NCBI GenBank assembly: GCA_029573975.1 | Contig: JAKQBU010000529.1 | Span: 1-5,078 of the forward strand | Length of the DNA stretch: 5,078 nt | Direction of reading: 5' to 3' | Source: Planctomycetota bacterium | Lineage (GTDB): Bacteria; Planctomycetota; Phycisphaerae; Sedimentisphaerales; SM23-30 | Part shown: in pieces, positions 1-5,078 of the stretch | Position numbering within the stretch: the stretch's first letter is position 1 | How the letters are laid out: the number at the start of each line of letters is the position of its first letter | Position numbers and translations under genes: made by a program | The notes under the pieces: generated by a model | Databases searched by the model: none | Told to the model about the DNA's origin: nothing | What the model saw: only the letters and a program-made list of their open reading frames with translations

Positions 1-291
1 TTTGGCTATCTGACCCCGCCGCCCTTTGGGGATGTGGACCTGGACCAGGCCCTGAAAATTCTCCGGCCGGACATGGTTTTGCGCGGCAATATCGACCAGG
101 TGGAGTTTATGAAGACGGCCACCCCTCAGCAGGTTCGCCAGCGAGTGAAAGAGGTGGTTCAGAAAATCAAGAAGCGCGGCAATTTTATCCTATCCACCAC
201 CGATTTCTTTTTTGATGAGACGCCCTATGACAACATCCGGGCCCTGGTCGAAGCGGGGATGGAGTATGGGGTATATGCCGGGAACCAATAG
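1..291 (+). CDS. UroD/MtaA-superfamily protein, C-terminal fragment (5' end outside window)
   Basis: The reading frame is open from the first base and ends at TAG 289-291, giving the last 96 residues of a longer protein; a GTG at 34 is internal, not a start. Visible motifs are TPPPFGDVDLDQAL near the left edge, LRGNIDQVEFMKTATPQQV in the middle, and RGNFILSTTDFFFDETPYDNIRALVEAG near the end. This pattern (a barrel strand ending in a GNID-type turn, a helix, then a strand ending in an STTD-type segment and a closing helix) matches the C-terminal half of uroporphyrinogen-decarboxylase-superfamily proteins. That superfamily includes true HemE and the MtaA/CmuA-type corrinoid:coenzyme methyltransferases. 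The sequence looks like the divergent multi-paralogue group rather than housekeeping HemE, so haem synthesis is an unlikely role. No signal peptide can be judged because the N-terminus is missing. It is 109 bases upstream of an exported glycosidase operon. The superfamily call is firm; the reaction is unknown. Confidence 0.8.
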   Translation, partial: FGYLTPPPFGDVDLDQALKILRPDMVLRGNIDQVEFMKTATPQQVRQRVKEVVQKIKKRGNFILSTTDFFFDETPYDNIRALVEAGMEYGVYAGNQ

Positions 292-385
292 CTTGTGCAG
301 TCAGAAATAAAACCAGAGCGAAAATGATCATAATATCACTATGTTTCCAGGCAAAAAATAGTACAATATATGCCCGGATGGTATG
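292..385 (+). promoter_or_regulatory. AT-rich intergenic region, probable promoter of the glycosidase operon
   Basis: This is the only non-coding DNA of any length in the window. Bases 301-370 contain 20 G/C of 70, a sharp drop from the flanking genes. TACAAT at 362-367 resembles a sigma-70 -10 box, but no convincing -35 lies at the usual distance (TTTCCA at 344-349 is too close). A second AT-rich hexamer, CATAAT, is at 329-334. It is the loop of a small inverted repeat, TGAT (325-328) and ATCA (335-338), which could be a half-operator pair or chance. No GC-rich hairpin with a T-run is seen after the UroD-like stop, so read-through from the upstream gene is possible. The promoter role is inferred from position and composition only. 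Confidence 0.35.
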
Positions 386-392
386 AAAGGAG
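386..392 (+). promoter_or_regulatory. Ribosome-binding site that sets the GH36 start at 401
   Basis: AAAGGAG lies 8 bases before the ATG at 401. The in-frame ATG at 383 overlaps this Shine-Dalgarno sequence and has nothing comparable upstream, so it is an unlikely start. Starting at 401 also places the signal peptide at the very N-terminus. Confidence 0.8.
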
Positions 393-400
393 TGCATAGG

Positions 401-2503
401 ATGAGATTCTGTATTGATTGCTTTCTAGTGTTCGCCGGCTGGCTGGTAATTCCCCAATGGGCTTGTGCTGTCACACCGGTACCTGAAGAAATGGCGGAGG
501 CCCGGCGGTTTGCCGCTGTACATTTTGAAGGGAAACAGGAATCAGAACCGGCCCTGGAAAACCGGTTCACCTTCGGAAAGGATTTCTTTTCTTTTACCTA
601 TGACGGCAAATCATACGGAGATTGTCTGCGATCCTGGAATCTTCAGCGGGCCAGTCGCCAACTGGATGAGAACCGAACCGAACATACGCTTACCTATACC
701 GATCCCAACACAGCGGTGGTTTTCCGCTGCGCGGCGGTCGAATACCGGGATTTTCCGGCGGTGGAATGGATGCTCTACTTTAAGAATACCGGTGACAAAG
801 ACACTCCGATCCTGGAGAATATTCAGGGTTTAAATATGATACTTCATCGTGGAGAAGATGGGGAATTTATCCTGCGCGGCAGCCAGGGAGACGCCTGCAT
901 GCCCGACAGCTATGCGCCCTATGAGCAGGTCATGGTACATAATATGCGCCGGCGGTTTGCGCCGGACGGCGGGCGGCCCTGCGATATGGCCTTTCCCTAT
1001 TTTAATATGGCCGGGCCGGGCGGCGGCGTTATTCTGGCCATCGGCTGGACCGGACAATGGTCGGCCTTTTTCCAGCGGAATTCTGATAAAGATTTACGGA
1101 TTACCGCCGGGCAGGAGCTGACGCGTTTCTATTTAAAACCCGGGGAAGAGGTGCGCAGCCCGCTGATGGTGCTGTTGTTCTGGAAAGGGGAAGATGCGGT
1201 TCGGTCGCAAAACCTGTGGCGCCGCTGGATGCTGGCCCATAATGTGCCGCGCCAGCTCGGCGATAAACCGCTGCGACCGATTCTGACCTATTGTACCTTC
1301 GGTACCTTACGCTGGGGCAACAATAACGAACAGATCGAGAAATTTTTCATTGATGAATTAACCAAACAGGAAGCCCTGCCGGATTACTGGTGGATGGACG
1401 CCGGCTGGTTTCCCGGCGGGCAGGGCCAGTGGATGGTGGACCGGGACCGGTTCCCCAACGGACTCAAGGCCATCAGTGATTATGTACACCAGCGTAATAT
1501 GGGATTGATTGCCTGGTTTGAGCCGGAATCCGCCTACCCCTGGTCCATTACGGCCCAGAGTAATCCCGATGCCCTGTTAAAGATACCGTGGGATCCGAGC
1601 CAGCAATACATCGTCAATCTGGGAGTTCCTTCGGCCCGGCAATGGCTGATGGATCGCATCGATAGCCTGCTCCGGGAGGAAGGGATCGATGTGTATCGGC
1701 AGGACTTTAACATGGCGCCGCTGGGCCGCTGGCGGGCCAATGATGCGCCGGACCGCCAGGGGATTACGGAAAACCTGCATGTCCAGGGGTACCTAGCTTT
1801 CTGGGATGAACTGCTCCGCCGCAATCCCCGGCTGTGGATTGATTCCTGCGCCGGCGGCGGCCGCCGCAATGATCTGGAAACCCTGCGGCGGGCCGTTCCC
1901 CTGCTGCGCAGCGATTATCAGGATTTTTCCGGCCACCCTGCCTGTGACAATGGCAATCAGGGGCATACGTATGGGATCGCGTCCTGGTTTCCGTATTTCG
2001 GCCATAATATGATGCTGAATATGCAGCAATATCTCTATCAGACCCGCAGTTACATGTGCCCGGCCTTTGGGATTCAGTTCGATATCCGCAAGAACGAAGT
2101 GGACTGGGATATTTACCGGCGGCTGATCCGGCAATGGCGGCAGGTGGCCGACTGCTACCTCGGCGATTATTATCCGATGACGCCTTACAGTCTCCTCACT
2201 ACCGATTGGATCGCCTGGCAATTCCACCGACCTACACAACCCTCCCAACCCGACCAACCCGACCGGTCTGACGGCATGATTCAGGCGTTTCGCCGGGAAA
2301 AATGCGGCCGGGATTCCCTGCAGATCAAACCCAACGAGCTGGAAGCCGACGTTACGTACACCCTGACGAATCTGGATGTGCCCGGCAACACGAAAATGAC
2401 CGGCCGGGAGCTGATGGAAAAAGGTCTGGTCATTACCATCCAGGACCAGCCCGGCTCGGCCCTCATAACGTATAAAAAACTCTCAACTTCGGACAAGAAC
2501 TAA
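401..2503 (+). CDS. Secreted GH36 alpha-galactosidase-like glycoside hydrolase
   Basis: A 700-residue exported enzyme predicted to hydrolyse terminal alpha-galactosides or related alpha-linked sugars with retention of configuration. Residues 1-23 form a Sec signal peptide with likely cleavage after ACA. An N-terminal beta-sandwich of about 260 residues is followed by the (beta/alpha)8 barrel. Barrel motifs are WWMDAGWF (D333), WFEPES (E374-S377), YRQDFN with the predicted nucleophile D435, WIDSCAGGGRRND (C483), LLRSDY with the predicted acid/base D505, and GNQGHTYGIASWFPYFG (518-534). The 70-residue nucleophile to acid/base spacing is normal for GH36. A C-terminal beta-sandwich ends the protein. 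Compared with classical GH36 enzymes, the second Asp of the DDGW motif is Ala (A334) and the KWD-type motif reads RQD, so strict galactose specificity is uncertain. A QPx repeat (613-621) sits at the barrel to C-domain junction. The ATG at 401 is preferred over 383 because of the upstream AAAGGAG. It is first in a run of three hydrolases. Confidence 0.88.
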   Translation: MRFCIDCFLVFAGWLVIPQWACAVTPVPEEMAEARRFAAVHFEGKQESEPALENRFTFGKDFFSFTYDGKSYGDCLRSWNLQRASRQLDENRTEHTLTYTDPNTAVVFRCAAVEYRDFPAVEWMLYFKNTGDKDTPILENIQGLNMILHRGEDGEFILRGSQGDACMPDSYAPYEQVMVHNMRRRFAPDGGRPCDMAFPYFNMAGPGGGVILAIGWTGQWSAFFQRNSDKDLRITAGQELTRFYLKPGEEVRSPLMVLLFWKGEDAVRSQNLWRRWMLAHNVPRQLGDKPLRPILTYCTFGTLRWGNNNEQIEKFFIDELTKQEALPDYWWMDAGWFPGGQGQWMVDRDRFPNGLKAISDYVHQRNMGLIAWFEPESAYPWSITAQSNPDALLKIPWDPSQQYIVNLGVPSARQWLMDRIDSLLREEGIDVYRQDFNMAPLGRWRANDAPDRQGITENLHVQGYLAFWDELLRRNPRLWIDSCAGGGRRNDLETLRRAVPLLRSDYQDFSGHPACDNGNQGHTYGIASWFPYFGHNMMLNMQQYLYQTRSYMCPAFGIQFDIRKNEVDWDIYRRLIRQWRQVADCYLGDYYPMTPYSLLTTDWIAWQFHRPTQPSQPDQPDRSDGMIQAFRREKCGRDSLQIKPNELEADVTYTLTNLDVPGNTKMTGRELMEKGLVITIQDQPGSALITYKKLSTSDKN
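2237..2263 (+). repeat. Three tandem 9-base units encoding QPS-QPD-QPD inside the GH36 gene
   Basis: The units are CAACCCTCC, CAACCCGAC and CAACCCGAC, exactly in codon phase, giving residues 613-621 of the GH36 protein. The last two units are identical. The Pro/Gln/Asp-rich stretch continues slightly on both sides (from HRPT to DRSD). It falls between the WIAWQF strand and the MIQAF strand at the start of the C-terminal domain, where a surface turn would be expected. It looks like a small in-frame expansion that lengthens a loop. Confidence 0.8.
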
Positions 2504-2517
2504 GTGATTTCTGTCTC

Positions 2518-2524
2518 TGAGGAA
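2518..2524 (+). promoter_or_regulatory. Ribosome-binding site that favours the GTG start at 2531 for GH31
   Basis: TGAGGAA is placed 6 bases before GTG 2531. The longer in-frame option, GTG at 2504, directly abuts the upstream TAA stop and has no purine-rich Shine-Dalgarno sequence before it (the preceding bases read ACTTCGGACAAGAAC). Starting at 2531 also gives a shorter, more typical signal-peptide n-region. Confidence 0.65.
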
Positions 2525-2530
2525 TCTGTT

Positions 2531-4711
2531 GTGCATGACAGTACCCAACATCGAATTCTGATAAAAAGGTATCTCCTATTGCTTACCGCCATAGGGATTG
2601 TTATGCCGAATCCAGTAACCGCAAAGGAAAGTACGGCCTGGCAGGCGGTGGCGCATGGAGTTTGGAGATATTCCGAGGGGGAAAAGGAAAAAATCAATCT
2701 GCTGGATGCGGCAGGGATTACACCCAACCTGGCAAGAATCAATGAATTTCCGGAAACGCCGTTTCCATTGAATCCGGAAGAGATAACCATTACCCGTCGG
2801 CAGGGAAAGCTCTATGTCAAGTTCCCTCTCGAACGAGAAGAGCAGCTTTATGGGCTGGGTCTGCAATTCAAGCAGGTGAACCGAAGAGGTTCTATTTATT
2901 ATCTGCACGTGGATCACTATGACGGGCAGGACAACGGGCGGACCCATGCACCGGTACCGTTTTATGTTTCCAGCAAGGGGTACGGGGTACTGATTAATTC
3001 CGCCCGATACCTTACGGTCTATGCGGGAACGGCGGTACGGGTTGACAGCCCCCATCCGCCCCGGATATTTAACCGGAATACGGATGCCGGCTGGCAAGCA
3101 ATGCCGGAATCGGATGCGGTGGAAATTCTGGTCCCGGCGGAGAAGGCGGAAATTCTGGTATTCTGCGGCCCCTCGCTGCTGGAAGTAGTCCAGAAGTACA
3201 ATCTGTACGGCGGTGGCGGCTGCCTGCCGCCCAAGTGGGGATTGGGCTTCACCTACCGGACTCATACGCTGTTTTCGGGCCAGGAGGTTTTACAGGAAGT
3301 ACAGGCTTTTGCCGACCAGGGTTTTCCTCTGGATTTTATCGGGCTGGAACCGGGCTGGATGGACCGGTCTTATCCCTGCTCGTATGTCTGGGATCCGGGT
3401 CGATTTCCCCAGCCCGCAGCTTTCCTGCAAACCCTGCGAGAAAAAGGGGTAAAAATCAATTTGTGGATCAATCCCTATATCGCTCCTGCATCTATACTAT
3501 ATGACCGGATGCTGCCCTATGCCGGTACCCATACGGTTTGGAACGGGATTGTGCCGGATTATACGGTGGGGGAAGCCCGCGGTATCTTTACCGATTATTT
3601 TGGCAGGCAATTGATACAGGGCGGTGTGGCGGGTTTCAAGATCGATGAATGCGACGGATATGACAAATTTTTATGGCCGGATGCGGCCGCCTTTCCTTCG
3701 GGAACGGAGGCGGAGCAGATGAGGCAGGTTTACGGGCTGCTCATGCAGGATATGCTGATGGCTGAATACCGGAAAATCAATCGGCGCACCTACGGGCTGG
3801 TGCGGGCCTCGAACGCCGGCGGCTGCCGTTTTCCCTTTGTCCTGTATAATGATTATTACCGGCATGAAGATTTTATCACTGCGCTGATTAATTCGGGCTT
3901 TGCCGGAGTGCTCTGGACGCCGGAGGTGCGGGATTCGGCCACGGGCGAGGAATGGCTGCGGCGGATGCAGTCGGTCTGTTTTTCGCCGCTGGCGATGATC
4001 AATGCCTGGGGCAGCGGTACCAAGCCCTGGTCCTATCCGGAGGTATTTGAGGCGGTCAAAGGAGCGGCCCTGCTAAGAATGCGTTTACTTCCGTACCTGT
4101 ATTCCACGTTTGCGGAATATCATTTTCACGGTACCCCCCCTATTCGCCCGATGCCGCTGGTGCAGGGCTTTCGGGATCAACAGAAAGCCATCGAAGGGCA
4201 ACTGGATGATACGCAAAATCCTTATAAGCTGGCCCTGAGACAGGATATTAAAGATCAGTATATGCTGGGCGGGTGTCTTTTGGTGGCGCCGGTATTCACG
4301 GGCCAAACATCCCGCACGGTTATCCTGCCGGAAGGAAAGTGGTACGATTTTTATACCGGTAAGCTGGCTGGGGAAAATCAAACCATTACCATCGAAGCCA
4401 AACTGGAGGAAATTCCGTTATTTGTACCCGATGGCGGAATTATCCCCATGATTCCCCCGCAGCTCCGCACCCCGCAAACCGGGGAAATCCTGCCGTTGGA
4501 GGTTCGGCATTACGGCACAGCTCCCGGCCGTTTTCTGCTGTACGATGACGATGGGGAAACCTTCGATTACGAAAATGGGGAATACTCGTGGACGGAATTG
4601 GCCGCCGGGAAAGGCCCCGATGGCAATCTGGCGGGTTCCCAGCAGCGACTGTCGGGCACCATTTTTCAGTATTCCGATATAAGCTGGAAGTTTATGGAGT
4701 TGAAACGATGA
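2531..4711 (+). CDS. Secreted GH31 alpha-glycosidase with non-classical pocket motifs
   Basis: A 726-residue retaining alpha-glycosidase of family GH31 (alpha-glucosidases, alpha-xylosidases, sulfoquinovosidases and others). Numbering is from GTG 2531. Residues 1-31 are a Sec signal peptide: R8/K12/R13, a hydrophobic YLLLLTAIGIV core, likely cleavage after VTA. The N-terminal beta-sandwich carries YGLGLQF (from Y107) and PVPFYVSSKGYGVLIN. The barrel opens at PPKWGLGF (233) and contains LEPGWM (E273), KINLWINPYIAP, FKIDECDG with the predicted nucleophile D372, YNDYY with the predicted acid/base D441, and WTPEVRD. The 69-residue D372-D441 spacing agrees with known GH31 enzymes. C-terminal sheets include DQYMLGGCLLVAPVF (from 575), IPLFVPDGGIIPM (628) and LYDDDGETFDYENG (671). 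Where E. coli YicI has a pocket Asp (FDCFWM), this protein has Glu. The usual GDN-like and HDIGGF-like segments read YND and TPEVRD. It is probably an uncommon GH31 subgroup, so the substrate cannot be named. It is packed between two other secreted hydrolases. GTG 2504 is an alternative start adding nine residues. Confidence 0.9.
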   Translation: MHDSTQHRILIKRYLLLLTAIGIVMPNPVTAKESTAWQAVAHGVWRYSEGEKEKINLLDAAGITPNLARINEFPETPFPLNPEEITITRRQGKLYVKFPLEREEQLYGLGLQFKQVNRRGSIYYLHVDHYDGQDNGRTHAPVPFYVSSKGYGVLINSARYLTVYAGTAVRVDSPHPPRIFNRNTDAGWQAMPESDAVEILVPAEKAEILVFCGPSLLEVVQKYNLYGGGGCLPPKWGLGFTYRTHTLFSGQEVLQEVQAFADQGFPLDFIGLEPGWMDRSYPCSYVWDPGRFPQPAAFLQTLREKGVKINLWINPYIAPASILYDRMLPYAGTHTVWNGIVPDYTVGEARGIFTDYFGRQLIQGGVAGFKIDECDGYDKFLWPDAAAFPSGTEAEQMRQVYGLLMQDMLMAEYRKINRRTYGLVRASNAGGCRFPFVLYNDYYRHEDFITALINSGFAGVLWTPEVRDSATGEEWLRRMQSVCFSPLAMINAWGSGTKPWSYPEVFEAVKGAALLRMRLLPYLYSTFAEYHFHGTPPIRPMPLVQGFRDQQKAIEGQLDDTQNPYKLALRQDIKDQYMLGGCLLVAPVFTGQTSRTVILPEGKWYDFYTGKLAGENQTITIEAKLEEIPLFVPDGGIIPMIPPQLRTPQTGEILPLEVRHYGTAPGRFLLYDDDGETFDYENGEYSWTELAAGKGPDGNLAGSQQRLSGTIFQYSDISWKFMELKR
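4696..4699 (+). promoter_or_regulatory. Ribosome-binding site for the third hydrolase, inside the GH31 3' end
   Basis: GGAG lies 8 bases upstream of ATG 4708, within the last codons of the GH31 gene. Together with the ATGA stop/start overlap at 4708-4711 it supports translational coupling of the two genes. Confidence 0.7.
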
Positions 4712-5078
4712 AAATAAAACTGGTTCTCGTATGGTTCATAATTTTGGCTTATTTGAATATGCCCGTCCTGTTAACCGGAGCTTCCCTGGCCGATCAAAAT
4801 GTGGTATCCAGCCACGATTTCCTAATGGCACAACCGGCTGGCGAACCTCTATTCGGTTTGCTGCTGGGCAACGGGGATCTGGGCGCCTCGGTCTGGGCGG
4901 ATGGAGAAACGCTGGTCTTTACCTTGGGCAAGAACGACGTTTGGGACCGGAGATACAACACCAGCCATGATCGGCCGACCATTACCTGCGACCAATTGAT
5001 TGAGCAGGTAACAAAAGGAACGTGGGATTTCAATAATCCCAATAACTACTACTGCTCGCAGCCGATAGAAATGAATTT
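4708..5078 (+). CDS. Secreted six-hairpin glycosidase (GH95/DUF5703-like), N-terminal fragment
   Basis: The frame runs open from ATG 4708 to the right edge, giving 123 residues of a longer protein. Residues 1-28 are a Sec signal peptide: K2/K4, a long hydrophobic stretch, and an ASLA cleavage box before D29. The mature start has GLLLGNGDLGASVWADGETLVFTLGKNDVWDRR (residues 50-82). The pattern of a GNGDLGA-V-W segment, then a strand and a (K/E)-(N/D)-x-W motif marks the N-terminal beta-sandwich of (alpha/alpha)6-barrel glycosidases. In GH95 fucosidases and DUF5703-type proteins the related motif reads like LPLGNGRLGAMVWG. The catalytic barrel lies outside the window, so the activity (alpha-L-fucosidase, alpha-L-galactosidase or another) cannot be decided. 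Its ATG overlaps the GH31 stop as ATGA, with GGAG 8 bases upstream, so it belongs to the same operon. Superfamily likely; exact family tentative. Confidence 0.72.
   Translation, partial: MKIKLVLVWFIILAYLNMPVLLTGASLADQNVVSSHDFLMAQPAGEPLFGLLLGNGDLGASVWADGETLVFTLGKNDVWDRRYNTSHDRPTITCDQLIEQVTKGTWDFNNPNNYYCSQPIEMN

Noticed and set aside
292..330. Possible terminator after the UroD-like gene
   Set aside because: No stable GC stem followed by a T-run is visible on the + strand.
452..472. Possible lipoprotein signal (Cys22) in the GH36 signal peptide
   Set aside because: The residues before the Cys are QWA, which do not match a lipobox; ordinary signal-peptidase cleavage after ACA fits better.
1854..1867. 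Perfect 14-base GC palindrome GCGGCGGCCGCCGC
   Set aside because: It is fully explained by the codons for the conserved Gly-Gly-Gly-Arg-Arg catalytic loop of GH36, so a regulatory or terminator role is unlikely.
1793..2257. Minus-strand open frame of 154 codons opposite the GH36 gene
   Set aside because: It lies antisense to the conserved barrel of GH36; its Ala/Ile/Pro-rich composition mirrors the sense codons and shows no motif.
2576..3265. Long minus-strand open frame (229 codons) opposite the GH31 gene
   Set aside because: It lies wholly opposite a well-supported GH31 coding region, has no recognisable domain or ribosome-binding site, and reads as a codon-bias shadow.
4134..4140. Run of seven C in the GH31 gene as a possible frameshift site
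   Set aside because: The frame continues into the expected GH31 sequence (GTPPIRPMPLV) on both sides, so the gene is intact here.
4731..4970. Plus-strand open frame of 79 codons inside the last gene
   Set aside because: It is out of frame with the 4708 start, which has a signal peptide, ribosome-binding site and GNGDLGA motif; this frame has none.

Overview
The window reads as one strand of a carbohydrate-degradation locus, all genes on the + strand. It holds the 3' end of a uroporphyrinogen-decarboxylase-superfamily (UroD/MtaA-like) gene, a short AT-rich gap, and then a tightly packed run of three secreted glycoside hydrolases: a GH36 alpha-galactosidase-like enzyme, a GH31 alpha-glycosidase, and the first 123 codons of a six-hairpin (GH95/DUF5703-like) glycosidase. 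There are no RNA genes, CRISPR arrays, insertion sequences or phage genes, and no gene-free stretch longer than about 110 bases.

Layout. Positions 1-291 are the C-terminal 96 codons of the UroD-like protein. Positions 292-400 are the only intergenic DNA; much of it is about 29% GC, while the coding regions look clearly GC-richer. It carries the ribosome-binding site of the next gene and probably its promoter. Positions 401-2503 encode the GH36 protein (700 aa), 2531-4711 the GH31 protein (726 aa), and 4708-5078 the start of the six-hairpin protein. The GH31 stop and the last gene's start overlap as ATGA, and only 27 bases separate the GH36 stop from the preferred GH31 start. The three hydrolases are therefore very likely one operon with some translational coupling.

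How the genes work together. All three hydrolases begin with Sec-type signal peptides, so they probably act outside the cytoplasm (periplasm, surface or medium) on one branched glycan, each taking a different linkage. Both complete enzymes keep the two expected catalytic carboxylates but differ from the best-studied members of their families at substrate-pocket residues. The exact sugars removed therefore should not be read off the family names.

Organism. A multi-hydrolase secreted operon next to a UroD/MtaA-like paralogue, without SusC/SusD genes in view, fits a polysaccharide-degrading member of the PVC group (Planctomycetes, Lentisphaerae or Kiritimatiellae-like). This is inference from gene content and remembered family habits, not from a marker gene; Bacteroidetes or another Gram-negative lineage is not excluded.
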